Origin: Streptomyces sp. NBC_00078
Lineage (GTDB): Bacteria > Actinomycetota > Actinomycetes > Streptomycetales > Streptomycetaceae
Assembly: GCF_026343335.1 (NCBI RefSeq)
Contig: NZ_JAPELX010000001.1
Coordinates: 620,001 to 684,000 of the forward strand
DNA: 64,000 nt
Reading direction: 5' to 3'
Shown here: positions 1-8,410 of the stretch, one piece after another
Layout: the number at the start of each line of letters is the position of its first letter
Position numbering within the stretch: position 1 is the stretch's first letter
Translations under genes and position numbers: made by a program
Notes under the pieces: generated by a model
Databases searched by the model: none
Told to the model about the DNA's origin: nothing
Seen by the model: only the letters and a program-made list of their open reading frames with translations

Positions 1-140
1 CCCACTTCGTTCCAGGTGTCGGCGGCCGACGCGGGCGGGGCGGCCGACAGGACGGCGGCGGTGGCGAGGACGACGGCGGTGGCGAGGACGACGGCCGCGG
101 CCAGGGCCGTCTGACAACGTTGCCGGGCGCGCAGGGGCAT
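1..140 (-). CDS. Secreted protein, N-terminal part only
   Basis: Only the first 46 codons lie in the window; the gene runs off the left edge. The ATG at 140-138 is preceded on the minus strand by a good GGAGGAG Shine-Dalgarno. The product starts with a Sec-type signal peptide: Arg-rich n-region, a long Ala/Val/Leu core, and a PPASAAD cleavage region near residue 38. The core contains a duplicated hexapeptide VVLATA, encoded by an 18-bp direct repeat at about 61-96. The mature protein is not visible, so its function cannot be given. It is divergent from the phosphatase gene at 427. Confidence 0.7.
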   Translation of the reverse strand, partial: MPLRARQRCQTALAAAVVLATAVVLATAAVLSAAPPASAADTWNEV

Positions 141-426
141 GGGAGGGCTCCTCCATGGGGGGTGGGCATGCTCGGCGGAACAGTGCGGACAGTCTGACGC
201 GACCGGGTGGTCATGTACAGACCAATTCAGTGACGGAGGCTTTCGGCTCGGCGACGCTCCGCCCCGGGTTAGTGTCGTCACGATTCCGGCGGGACGGCCC
301 CGGCTGTGTTGAGGGATGGTGGAGGTGGGCGACGGGGTCGTCACAGGGACGGTTGAGCGCGGTAGAACATGGGGAGTCGGCACAGGGGACGGCGTGCCGC
401 GTGAGCGGGCGAAGGCGGTGCGTGGA

Positions 427-2493
427 ATGAGTGCACCCGGGTTTCCGGTGGCCGACGACGAGGAGCCGGTCCGGCCGAGCGGGCTGCTCGACGTGCTCCG
501 CGTGGCCTCCGTGGTCCTGGATGCCGAGGGACGCATCGCGCTGTGGAGCCCGCAGGCCGAGGAGCTGTTCGGCTATCCGGCCCAAGAGGCCCTCGGCGAG
601 TACGCGGCCCGGATCATGGTGCACGAACAGCACCTCGACCTGGTGGTCAAGCTGTTCGCCGACGTCATGGTCACCGGCCAGAGCTGGGCCGGGGCCTTCC
701 CCATCCGGCGCAAGGACGGCACCACGCGTCTCGTGGAGTTCCGCAACATGCGGCTGCTGGACGACCACGGCGACGTCTACGCGCTGGGGCTGTGCGCAGA
801 CCGGTCGACCGTACGGCGGCTGGAGCGGGACGTGGCCCTGTCCACCCGGATGATCGCCCAGTCCCCCATCGGGCTGGCCGTCCTGGACACCGATCTGCGC
901 TACGTGTCGGTCAACCCTGCGCTGGAGGAGATCAACGGGCTGTCGGCCGAGGACCACGTCGGCCGCTCGCTCCGCGAGGTCCTGCCGTATCTCGACGTCG
1001 CGGCCATCGAGGCGGCCGCGCAGGAGGTGCTCCGGACCGGGCGCCCCCTGGTCGACCGGCAGACCGTCGGCCGGACCATGGCCGACCCGGACGACGAGCG
1101 TGCCTGGTCGATCTCGCTGTACCGCCTGGACGACGCGGTCGGAACGGTCCTGGGCCTGGCCAGTTCGGTCGTGGACGTCACCGAACAGCACCGGGCGGGC
1201 GTGGAGGCGGAGGCCGCGCGGCGACGGCTCCAGGTCATCGCGGACGCCTCCGCCCGGATCGGCACCACCCTGGAACTGGACCGCACCGCCCGTGAACTGG
1301 CCGACGTCGCCGTGCCGGAACTCGCCGACATCGCCGCCGTCGATCTGCTGGACGCGGTGGTGGCCGGCAGGCGCAGCAGCCTGGGCCCCGCGGAGTCGGC
1401 GGTGATCCGGGCCCTGGCCGTGCAGGCGGAGGGCGCCCCGGAGGCGCTGCGGGCGGCCGACCCGCCCGGGCAGGTGGCCCGGTACGGTCCCGACCGTCTC
1501 GTCACCGAGTGCGTGCGCACCGGCCGGCCGGTCATGGTGACGCAGGTCGAGGCCGCGGACCTGCCCCGCATCGCCCGCTCGCCCGAGGCGGCGGACCTAC
1601 TGGCCCGTGCGGGCGTCCACTCCTATCTGGCCGTGCCGCTGATCGCCCGGGGCGAGGTGCTCGGCGCCCTCGACCTCAAGCGCACGCGCAACCCGCTCCC
1701 GTTCAGCGAGGACGACCTGCTGCTCGCCCGCGAGCTGGCGGCCCGCGCCGCTGTGCAGATCGACAACGCCCGCTGGTACCAGAACGCCCGCGACACCGCC
1801 CTCACCCTCCAGCGCAGCCTGCTGCCCAGCCACCCGTCCGTGACCGGCGGCCTGGAAGTCGCCTCCCGCTACCAACCCGCGGGCGCCACCGCCGAGGTCG
1901 GCGGTGACTGGTTCGACGTGATCCCCCTGGACGACGGCAAGACGGCCCTGGTGGTGGGAGACGTGATGGGCAGCGGCATCAACGCCGCCGCGACGATGGG
2001 CCGGCTGCGCACGGCGACCAACACCCTCGCCTCCCTCGACCTCGATCCGGCCCGGCTCCTGGAACACCTCGACAAGATCACCGATGGCCTGGACCACTCC
2101 ATCGCCACCTGCGTGTACGCCGTCCACGACCCCGAGCTGCGGCAGTGCCGGATCGCCAACGCGGGACACCTGCCGCCGGCCAGGCTGCGCGCCGGGCGTC
2201 CCCCGGAACTGCTGGACCTGCCCACCGGGGTGCCGCTGGGCGTGGGCGGGGTCGCGTTCTCGACCACCATGGTCGACCTGGAACCCGGCGACCGCCTCGT
2301 GTTCTACACCGACGGCCTGGTGGAGACCCGGCAGCATCCCCTCGACGAGCGCCTGGACGCACTCCTGGCCCTCCTCGAAGGCCCCGACCGCCCCCTGGAG
2401 GAGGTCTGCGACCTCCTGCTGCGCACCCTGCACCAGCCCGACAACTCCGACGACGTGGCGCTTCTCATCGCCCGGGTGCAGAAACCGGACTGA
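427..2493 (+). CDS. PAS-PAS-GAF-PP2C (SpoIIE/RsbU-type) protein phosphatase
   Basis: A 688-residue cytosolic signalling phosphatase. Two PAS-like sensor domains (about 18-130 and 140-260) are followed by a short helical linker, a GAF domain (about 275-435) and a C-terminal PP2C_SIG domain (about 470-685). The metal-binding motifs are clear: GGDWFDV near 492, VVGDVMGSG near 515 and FYTDGLVE near 625. Enzymes of this family dephosphorylate anti-anti-sigma factors of the RsbV/SpoIIAA type and so release a stress or developmental sigma factor; many occur per Streptomyces genome. The frame is open back to 316, but those 37 extra codons look non-conserved, so the ATG at 427 is preferred. Its Shine-Dalgarno is weak. 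No partner anti-sigma genes are adjacent, so the target is unknown. Confidence 0.9.
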   Translation: MSAPGFPVADDEEPVRPSGLLDVLRVASVVLDAEGRIALWSPQAEELFGYPAQEALGEYAARIMVHEQHLDLVVKLFADVMVTGQSWAGAFPIRRKDGTTRLVEFRNMRLLDDHGDVYALGLCADRSTVRRLERDVALSTRMIAQSPIGLAVLDTDLRYVSVNPALEEINGLSAEDHVGRSLREVLPYLDVAAIEAAAQEVLRTGRPLVDRQTVGRTMADPDDERAWSISLYRLDDAVGTVLGLASSVVDVTEQHRAGVEAEAARRRLQVIADASARIGTTLELDRTARELADVAVPELADIAAVDLLDAVVAGRRSSLGPAESAVIRALAVQAEGAPEALRAADPPGQVARYGPDRLVTECVRTGRPVMVTQVEAADLPRIARSPEAADLLARAGVHSYLAVPLIARGEVLGALDLKRTRNPLPFSEDDLLLARELAARAAVQIDNARWYQNARDTALTLQRSLLPSHPSVTGGLEVASRYQPAGATAEVGGDWFDVIPLDDGKTALVVGDVMGSGINAAATMGRLRTATNTLASLDLDPARLLEHLDKITDGLDHSIATCVYAVHDPELRQCRIANAGHLPPARLRAGRPPELLDLPTGVPLGVGGVAFSTTMVDLEPGDRLVFYTDGLVETRQHPLDERLDALLALLEGPDRPLEEVCDLLLRTLHQPDNSDDVALLIARVQKPD

Positions 2494-2515
2494 TCATCCG
2501 GGGCGCCCGTTCTCA

Positions 2516-2532
2516 CAGGTATTGATTACCTG
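2516..2532. promoter_or_regulatory. Inverted repeat downstream of the phosphatase gene
   Basis: A perfect 6-bp inverted repeat, CAGGTA-ttgat-TACCTG, lies 22 bases after the phosphatase stop and about 80 bases before the next gene. The stem is short with no T-tract, so it could be a weak terminator or a regulator site for the DUF5666 gene. Confidence 0.3.
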
Positions 2533-2610
2533 CTCCTTATCGTCCACAGCCGACAATCACAGTAAGGCGTGGCATAGAGATGCCGGTGCCGTGGCCGATG
2601 GGAGCGAGCG

Positions 2611-3291
2611 GTGACGCACGAATCGGACGACTGGGAAGTGATGACGGGGCCGGGCGGGGCGGACCACGAACCGGGGCTCTGGCGGCGGCGGTCCCGCCGG
2701 TCGCGCGCCGTGATCGCGGCGACCACGGTCGCCGTCCTCGCCCTCGGCGGCACCGTCGCCTACGCCGCCACCTCGGGCGGCTCGGGCCGGAGCGGCACGC
2801 CCTCCGCGTCCGGATCCGCGTCACCCTCGCCGGACGGGCCGGGCGTCCGGCACGGTGGAGGCCACCGGTTCGGGTTCGGCGTCGGCGGCATGGGGGTGCA
2901 CGGCGAGGCGACGGTCAAGGACCAGGACACGGGCAAGTGGATCGTACGGATCTGGCAGCGCGGCACCGTCGAGAAGGCCGACGGCGACCAGGTGTCCGTC
3001 AAGAGCGACGACGGCGCCGTGTGGACCTGGACCGTGAACTCCGGCACCACCGTGTTCCGGGACGGGACGAAGGGTTCCGGCGCCGGCGACCTCAAGAAGG
3101 GCGAGACGGCTGTCGTCGTCGGCACCCGTTCCGACGACGGCACCAGGACCGCGACGCGCGCGATCTCGGGCACCTGGGACGACAGGGGGCCCGGCGGCGG
3201 CCGGCACGACAGGTTCCCGGGCCCGGGCAACAGGGACTGGCGCGACCATGCACCGTCGCCGAGCCCGTCGGGCAGCGGCGCCACGACCTGA
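2611..3291 (+). CDS. DUF5666-like membrane-anchored protein
   Basis: A 226-residue protein with a short acidic cytoplasmic N-terminus, an Arg cluster, one membrane segment (about 33-53), then an extracytoplasmic part. A Ser/Pro/Gly linker precedes a beta-rich domain (about 95-195) whose layout (alternating charged strands, a T.V.RDG turn, then a DLKKGETAVVVG segment) matches DUF5666-type domains; the tail is Pro/Ser rich. The GTG start at 2611 is chosen because GGAG at 2601-2604 gives a normal ribosome site and the next in-frame start would lose charged residues. The biochemical role of DUF5666 proteins is unknown. It is convergent with the methyltransferase that follows. Confidence 0.75.
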   Translation: MTHESDDWEVMTGPGGADHEPGLWRRRSRRSRAVIAATTVAVLALGGTVAYAATSGGSGRSGTPSASGSASPSPDGPGVRHGGGHRFGFGVGGMGVHGEATVKDQDTGKWIVRIWQRGTVEKADGDQVSVKSDDGAVWTWTVNSGTTVFRDGTKGSGAGDLKKGETAVVVGTRSDDGTRTATRAISGTWDDRGPGGGRHDRFPGPGNRDWRDHAPSPSPSGSGATT

Positions 3292-3318
3292 CGCCGCTAC
3301 CAGGACCCAAGACCGGTC

Positions 3319-4167
3319 CTACGGTCCGACACCGATCACGACGTTGGCGTACAGCTCCTCGGAGACTGCCAGACGTGCCCTCAATCCACTGCCGGTGAAG
3401 GCGTCGAGGGCAGCGGTGGCCTGCCGTTCGCTCGTCTCGACCAGGAGGCAGCCGCCGGGGGCGAGCCAGCGGGGCGCCTCGGCGGCGACCCGGCGCAGGA
3501 CGTCGAGTCCGTCCGCACCGCCGTCGAGCGCGACCAGCGGTTCGTGGTCGCGGGCTTCCGCGGGCAGCAGGCCGACCTCGCTCGTGGGGACGTAGGGCAC
3601 ATTGGCCGCGAGGATGGCGATCCGGCCGCGCAGATCGCCGGGCAGCGCCGCGAAGAGGTCGCCCTGGTGGACCTGGCCGCCGACCGCGCCGACATTGCGG
3701 CGGGCGCAGCGCACCGCTGCCGGGTCGATGTCGGCGGCGTGCAGTTCCACCTGTCCGAGCCCGGCGGCCAGGGCGGCGCCGACCGCGCCCGAGCCGCAGC
3801 ACAGGTCCACCACGACAGAGGCGTCCGGAACCTGGGCGAGGGCCTGCTCGACGAGGAACTCGGTGCGGCGGCGCGGCACGAAGACACCGGGCTCCACGGC
3901 GATGCGCAGCCCTCTGAACCCGGCCCAGCCGACGACGAGTTCGAGAGGCAGTCCGGTGACCCGGCGGTCGACCATGGCGGCCAGTTCCCCGGGCGTGCGG
4001 GCGGTGGCCAGGATCAACTCCGCCTCGTCCTCCGCGAAGACACAGCCCGCGGTGCGCAACTCGGCGACGACGCGGGCACGGACGTCGGGTGCGGCCGGGC
4101 AAATCGACAAAGAGGGAGCAGAGGGAAAGGAAGGGGAAGCAGAAGAAGCAGAAGAACCTGAGGGCAT
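3319..4167 (-). CDS. PrmC/HemK-related N5-glutamine methyltransferase-like protein
   Basis: A 282-residue class I SAM-dependent methyltransferase. Motif I (VVVDLCCGSGAVG, about 118-130) binds SAM. The catalytic NPPY signature of true PrmC appears as NVPYVPT (about 188), followed by an ARDHEP segment. This variant is typical of the actinobacterial PrmC-related subfamily rather than of the release-factor methylase, so the substrate is uncertain. The ATG at 4167 is chosen; the frame stays open to 4452 but encodes an Arg/Ser-rich unstructured stretch. Residues 4-19 are Ser/Ala/Pro repeats encoded by a purine-rich tract (plus strand, about 4115-4160), unlike the rest of the gene. Confidence 0.8.
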   Translation of the reverse strand: MPSGSSASSASPSFPSAPSLSICPAAPDVRARVVAELRTAGCVFAEDEAELILATARTPGELAAMVDRRVTGLPLELVVGWAGFRGLRIAVEPGVFVPRRRTEFLVEQALAQVPDASVVVDLCCGSGAVGAALAAGLGQVELHAADIDPAAVRCARRNVGAVGGQVHQGDLFAALPGDLRGRIAILAANVPYVPTSEVGLLPAEARDHEPLVALDGGADGLDVLRRVAAEAPRWLAPGGCLLVETSERQATAALDAFTGSGLRARLAVSEELYANVVIGVGP

Positions 4168-4339
4168 GGAGGCCGAGAGCCTTTCGGTGATGCGAAGGGC
4201 GCTCTCGCTGTCGCCTACCGGCGACCCACGTCGACTCGAGGAGAGAGCACCCGACCTGACACTGCGGTAATGGGTCTCACCTCCTCGGTCTGCGAGGGCC
4301 GGGATGTTCCGCGGCCGGACGGCCACATTACCCCAACGC

Positions 4340-5392
4340 TCAGACGCCGACGGTCTCCTCGACCTCTTCCTCGATCTGCTCCTCCTCCTCGACTTCGTGA
4401 CGGTCCGCGCGTACCGGGGTGGCGGCGGCCACGGGCGCCTTCGACCGCTCATGTACGGCGGCGACCGCCGTGATCACGAGGCCGAGCAGCAGCCAGGCCG
4501 CCAGCGTCCCTACGTTGCGGGACAGGCCGTCGCTGTGGAAGTACAGGAGGCTGCGGGCGCCCTCGACGAATCCGGCGCCGTTCCAGAAGGCGTGCAGGGC
4601 GCCGAAGAAGCCGTTCTGCAGGTCGGGGCGGAACAACCCGCCGGAGCTGGTGAAGTTGAGCATCACGAACAGCACCATCATGGTGAGGGTGGTCCAGCGC
4701 TTGAGGAACGTGTGCAGGCCCACGCCGACGAAGAGGATGCCCGCGGAGTAGAGCCAGGCCATGCCCCACAGCTCTGCGAGGTCGTGGTGGGCGAGATGGA
4801 AGACGGGCCCGGCGAGCAGCGCGCCGATGCCGCTGACGACGGCGGAGACACCGAGCGCCAGCAGGGCGCGTACCCGCATCGGCAGGGTGCCGCCGGCGGC
4901 ACCGAGCGCGGCGACGGAGGCGTAGGAGCCGATGCTCAGCGCGATCAGCAGGAAGAACAGGCCCTGCCCGGTGGGGTCGTCGTCGACCGGTGCGGCCACG
5001 TCGGTGACCTTCAGCGCGACACCCTGCTCGGCGGCGACGGGCGTGAAGACCTTTTCGACCGCCGTGGCGTCCATGTCGGAGGCGGCGGAGGCGACCACGA
5101 GCTCAGGCGCCCTCGCGCCGGGCACGTAGGCGCCCGTGATGTCACGGGAGTCGAGCAGGTCGACGGCTTCGGAGCGGGTGGCGACCGTACGCACGTCGAG
5201 CTTGTCCCCCGCCTCGTCCTTGACGGTCTGCGCGAACACCTTCGCCTGCGGACCGGAACCGACGACGGCTACGGGCAGGTGGTGGGGCTCCGGCGTCACG
5301 AACGCCCCCATGTACGCGAATCCCATGCCGAGGCACATCAGCAGCGGGGTGATCAGGTGCGTGATCACATGACGCAGGGACGGCGACCTCAT
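4340..5392 (-). CDS. Integral membrane protein with ABC-2/YhgE-like architecture
   Basis: A 350-residue protein: one N-terminal membrane segment (about 10-30), an extracytoplasmic domain of about 120 residues, then a block of five or six membrane segments, and an acidic Glu-rich C-terminus. This layout resembles ABC-2-type permeases and YhgE/Pip-like proteins, but no ATPase gene is adjacent. The ATG at 5392 is preferred over the open frame to 5425 because GGAGG precedes it and the upstream codons overlap the operator region. It is divergent from a MarR regulator with two operator-like palindromes between them, which suggests it is that regulator's target, perhaps an efflux component. Function is inferred only. 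Confidence 0.75.
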   Translation of the reverse strand: MRSPSLRHVITHLITPLLMCLGMGFAYMGAFVTPEPHHLPVAVVGSGPQAKVFAQTVKDEAGDKLDVRTVATRSEAVDLLDSRDITGAYVPGARAPELVVASAASDMDATAVEKVFTPVAAEQGVALKVTDVAAPVDDDPTGQGLFFLLIALSIGSYASVAALGAAGGTLPMRVRALLALGVSAVVSGIGALLAGPVFHLAHHDLAELWGMAWLYSAGILFVGVGLHTFLKRWTTLTMMVLFVMLNFTSSGGLFRPDLQNGFFGALHAFWNGAGFVEGARSLLYFHSDGLSRNVGTLAAWLLLGLVITAVAAVHERSKAPVAAATPVRADRHEVEEEEQIEEEVEETVGV

Positions 5393-5411
5393 CGCTCGCA
5401 ACCTCCAAATG

Positions 5412-5451
5412 GTTGGCTTATACAACTCTCACTAAAGTTGTACTATACAAC
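5412..5451. promoter_or_regulatory. Two tandem MarR-type operators
   Basis: Two 15-bp palindromic sites of form GTTG-N7-CAAC: GTTGGCTTATACAAC at 5412-5426 and the better GTTGTACTATACAAC at 5437-5451 (arms GTTGTA/TACAAC). Their centres are 25 bp apart. They occupy the AT-rich divergent control region between the membrane-protein gene and marR, where an autoregulating MarR dimer would be expected to bind. Confidence 0.65.
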
Positions 5452-5482
5452 CAAACCGTCGGTGAAGCCACAGGGAGGTCCG

Positions 5483-5941
5483 GTGGGACGTGAGGGAGGT
5501 CCGGTGGAGGAAGACGAGGCCGTGGAGACGATCCAGCGGGAGATGACGGTCTTCGCCCGGCGCGCCCGTGCCTCGGCCGGCCGCATGCACCCCGAGCTGT
5601 CGCTGGTCTCGTACACGCTGCTCGGTCACCTGGAGGAGAGCGGTGGCTGCCGGGCGACCGATCTGGCAGCGCACTACGCCCTGGACAAGTCCACGGTCAG
5701 CCGTCAGGTGTCGGCACTCGAACGGGCCCGGCTGATCGAACGGCGCCTGGACCCGGACGACCATCGCGTCCAGGTCCTGCACCTGACCGACACCGGGCGC
5801 CAGATCCTCGCCCAGGTCACCGACAGTCGCCGGGCGGCCTTCCGCGAGCGGCTGGCGGACTGGCCCAGCGAGGACCTGGAGCGGTTCGCCGACTATCTCG
5901 TGCGCTACAACGCGTGGGCGCGCCCCGCGGACGAGGACTAG
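5483..5941 (+). CDS. MarR family transcriptional regulator
   Basis: A 152-residue winged-helix regulator. The recognition helix region (DLAAHYALDKSTVSRQVSAL, middle of the protein) and the following wing with LDPDDHR are classic MarR features. The start is ambiguous for an interesting reason: GGGAGGTCCGGTGG occurs twice, 21 bp apart, so GTG 5483 and GTG 5504 each have the same ribosome site; both are in frame and differ by seven residues. It is probably autoregulated through the two palindromes just upstream and probably represses the divergent membrane-protein gene. The ligand is unknown. Confidence 0.88.
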   Translation: MGREGGPVEEDEAVETIQREMTVFARRARASAGRMHPELSLVSYTLLGHLEESGGCRATDLAAHYALDKSTVSRQVSALERARLIERRLDPDDHRVQVLHLTDTGRQILAQVTDSRRAAFRERLADWPSEDLERFADYLVRYNAWARPADED

Positions 5942-6047
5942 CGGACGGGCGGACGAGGTGTCCGCGCACCCGGCCGGGGCGGGAGCACCGCCGACGAGCA
6001 CGTACGGTTGAATGCGTAGGCAATCACTTCCGTCCCGCTGGATCCAC

Positions 6048-6653
6048 ATGAACGTCACCCGAGGCTTCACCGGACGCGCCCGCGTCGACAATCCCGGCCT
6101 GCCGCCCGGCCAGTACGACGCGGGCGACGAATGGCCCGTCCTGTCCGCGGAGGTCACGCCCGAACTGGCGCCCGCCGACTGGACCTTCCGCGTCGACGGG
6201 CTCGTGGAGCGGCCGCGGACCTGGGACTGGGAGCAGGCGCACACGCTGCCGGAGTCGGCGTACGAGGGCGACATCCACTGTGTGACGAGTTGGTCGAAGT
6301 TCGGGGTGCGCTTCGGGGGTGTGTCCCTGGACGCCTTTCTCGATGTGGTGCGCCCCCATGGGTCCGCCACCCATGCCGTCGCCCATGCACACACCGGGTA
6401 CACCACGAACCTGCCGCTCACGGACCTGACCGGCGGGCGTGCCTGGATCGCCTGGGAGTACGGCGGGCAGCCCCTCACACCCGAGCACGGCGGGCCCGCC
6501 CGGCTGCTGGTGCCGCACCTGTACTTCTGGAAGAGCGCCAAATGGATCGCGGGCCTGACGCTCCTCGACCACGACGAGCCGGGCTTCTGGGAGCAGAACG
6601 GCTACCACGCACGCGGCAACCCCTGGCAGGAGCAGCGGTACTCCGGTGACTGA
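6048..6653 (+). CDS. Sulfite-oxidase-family molybdopterin oxidoreductase
   Basis: A compact 201-residue molybdenum-cofactor protein of the bacterial/archaeal sulfite-oxidase-like family. The cysteine that ligates Mo is C78 in the IHCVTSWSKF motif; the C-terminal GLTLLDHDEPGFWEQNGYH region is also characteristic. There is no Tat signal or membrane segment, so it is probably cytoplasmic. The ATG at 6048 is chosen by resemblance to family N-termini (MNVTRGFTGR); an in-frame ATG at 6012 is possible and would suit a leaderless transcript, since TACGGT lies just upstream. The stop overlaps the start of the flavin reductase gene, suggesting the two form an electron-transfer pair. The physiological substrate is not known. 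Confidence 0.85.
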   Translation: MNVTRGFTGRARVDNPGLPPGQYDAGDEWPVLSAEVTPELAPADWTFRVDGLVERPRTWDWEQAHTLPESAYEGDIHCVTSWSKFGVRFGGVSLDAFLDVVRPHGSATHAVAHAHTGYTTNLPLTDLTGGRAWIAWEYGGQPLTPEHGGPARLLVPHLYFWKSAKWIAGLTLLDHDEPGFWEQNGYHARGNPWQEQRYSGD

Positions 6654-7413
6654 GACGTTCACACCCGCGGCCACTCCTCCGACGCGCTTTGCCGTGCCCG
6701 GCCGGATCGCCGTGAGCAACCGGACCGCCACGGTCTGGCAGACGGCCACACTGACCGAGGTCCGGCGCGAGACCGCGTACGCCTCCACCTTCCGGTTCGC
6801 GGTGCCCGCCTGGGCGGGGCATCTGCCCGGCCAGCACCTGATGCTGCGGCTGACCGCCAAGGACGGATACGTGGCCCAGCGCCACTATTCGATCGCGTCC
6901 GCTCCCGACGACCCGGGTCACATCGAGCTGACCCTGGACCATGTCGAGGACGGCGAGGTCTCGGGCTGGTTCCACGACGTGGCCGAGCCGGGCGACCAGG
7001 TCGAGGTGCGTGGCCCGCTGAGCGGGTTCTTCGCCTGGCCGGGCGACCGTCCCGCGCTGCTGATCGGCGCCGGCTCGGGTGTCGTGCCGCTGATGTCGAT
7101 GGTGCGCCACCACCGGGCACGGGATCTCGACGTACCGCTGCGGCTCGTCGTGTCCGCGCGCAGTCCCGAAGCGCTCATCTACGCGCGGGAGTTCGGCGCG
7201 GAGACAACGCCGGTGTTCACGCGGAACGCGCCGGCGGGTGTGCCCGTCGGGCGTATGGCGGCCGCACATGTGGCGCCACTCCTGGCCGAGCAGCCTCCTG
7301 GTGGGTGGGAGGCCTATGTGTGCGGCTCGAACGCCTTCGCCGAGCACGCTTCGCGGCTGCTCGTCGAGGCCGGCCAGCCCGTGCACCGGATCCGGATCGA
7401 ACGCTTCGGCTGA
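6646..7413 (+). CDS. FAD/NAD(P)-binding ferredoxin-reductase-type oxidoreductase
   Basis: A 255-residue FNR-family reductase. The flavin motif RHYSIAS (79-85) and the pyridine-nucleotide motif GAGSGVVPL (about 141-149) are present, and YVCGSN near residue 225 is the usual C-terminal nucleotide-binding turn. No iron-sulfur domain is fused. The GTG start at 6646 lies 8 bases inside the preceding gene, so the two are translationally coupled. The likely role is passing electrons between NAD(P)H and the molybdenum enzyme, as in other reductase-oxidoreductase pairs; that is inference from context. Confidence 0.87.
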   Translation: MTETFTPAATPPTRFAVPGRIAVSNRTATVWQTATLTEVRRETAYASTFRFAVPAWAGHLPGQHLMLRLTAKDGYVAQRHYSIASAPDDPGHIELTLDHVEDGEVSGWFHDVAEPGDQVEVRGPLSGFFAWPGDRPALLIGAGSGVVPLMSMVRHHRARDLDVPLRLVVSARSPEALIYAREFGAETTPVFTRNAPAGVPVGRMAAAHVAPLLAEQPPGGWEAYVCGSNAFAEHASRLLVEAGQPVHRIRIERFG

Positions 7414-7429
7414 CGAGCGGGCGCCACGG

Positions 7430-7572
7430 CTTCCTCCCGGCCTCGTCCCGACCTCCTCGCGGCCTGCTCCCGACCTCCTCGATGCCTGCTCGCGGTCTCC
7501 TGACGGCCTGCTCGCGGTCTCCTGACGGCCTGCTCGCGGCCTGCTCGCGGCCTGCTCGACGCTTCCCTCGCA
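7430..7572. repeat. Tandem array of 13 degenerate 11-bp units
   Basis: From 7430 the plus strand reads as thirteen consecutive 11-bp units. The commonest is CCTGCTCGCGG (7485, 7507, 7529, 7540), alternating with TCTCCTGACGG (7496, 7518) and variants such as CCTCCTCGCGG (7452) and CCTGCTCCCGA (7463). The array starts 17 bases after the flavin-reductase stop and ends about 135 bases before the next start codon. It is not coding in any plausible frame. Strand asymmetry is strong: pyrimidine-rich on plus. Confidence 0.85.
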
Positions 7573-7708
7573 GCTTCGCAAAGAGCGGTCTCCCGCGTGC
7601 TGGGTATCCGCTTTCCCTGGGCACTCGCGCGCACAGGCGGTGGGGAGGGACAATACGAAGCAAACACGGTACGGCCCCTCCGGCTCCGGTGACGGCGAGG
7701 AGGTCGGG

Positions 7709-8293
7709 ATGCGAACCCAAGTGCGCGGTTGGCGCTGGCGGCGCAATCCGCTGCGGCGCCACTCGGACGTGGTGGAGGCGTGGACGGCGCTGATCGTCGC
7801 CGTCCTGCTGCTGGTGGGCGCCCCGCTGGCGGGGGCCTTCGCGGGCTGGTGGGCCCATGACGCGGCGCAGGGCAGCGCCACGGCGGAGCGCGCCGAACGT
7901 CACCGCGTGCGGGCCGAGGTCGTCGGCGGGACCCCCGACATGCTGCCCACGGTCGAGGGTGGCCGGCAGCACTCGTACCGCGTGGACGTGCGGTGGAGGG
8001 ATCCCGTGACCGGCACACACACCACGAACGCGCGCGTCCCGGCGGGCACGCAGCACGGCGACACCGTCGACGTCTGGCTCGACTCCCGGGGCAGGACCGT
8101 GGCCCCACCGACGGGCGAGACCGCGGTCTGGCAGCACACGGTGACCATCGGCATCACCGCCACGGGCGGCGCGGTGGGCGCGGTGCTCCTCGCGAACGCC
8201 GTCGTGCGCCGCGTGTCCACCGGCCGCCGGCTGGCGGAGTGGGAGCGGGAATGGGCACGGACCGAACCGCAGTGGACGCGACGCAAGGCATGA
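7709..8293 (+). CDS. Rv1733c-like two-pass membrane protein
   Basis: A 194-residue protein with two membrane segments (about 29-51 and 147-168) flanking an extracytoplasmic domain of roughly 95 residues that contains a SYRVDVRW strand and a GDTVDVWLD segment. The layout and the Arg-rich N-terminus with an RRNPLRR motif match the actinobacterial family of Mycobacterium Rv1733c, a dormancy-associated antigen of unknown biochemical role. The ATG at 7709 is selected by GAGGAGG seven to thirteen bases upstream; the frame is open to 7640 but those codons have no ribosome site. No operon partner is evident. Confidence 0.82.
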   Translation: MRTQVRGWRWRRNPLRRHSDVVEAWTALIVAVLLLVGAPLAGAFAGWWAHDAAQGSATAERAERHRVRAEVVGGTPDMLPTVEGGRQHSYRVDVRWRDPVTGTHTTNARVPAGTQHGDTVDVWLDSRGRTVAPPTGETAVWQHTVTIGITATGGAVGAVLLANAVVRRVSTGRRLAEWEREWARTEPQWTRRKA

Positions 8294-8410
8294 ACCGGTA
8301 CGGGGATGCCGACTGCGCCGCCTCCCGGTCGACGTGAGGATGAAGGCAGCACATCCCATGACCCCAGGAGCACCCCGCCGTGACCGTGACCGCGGACCTG
8401 GCGATCTCCG

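Noticed and set aside
4304..5941. A 545-codon plus frame ending in the MarR gene
   Set aside because: The part before about 5483 is antisense to the membrane-protein gene and crosses the operator region; only the last 152 codons are MarR.
7430..7572. The 11-bp array read as a CRISPR
   Set aside because: Units are contiguous with no spacers, degenerate and too short, and no cas genes are present.
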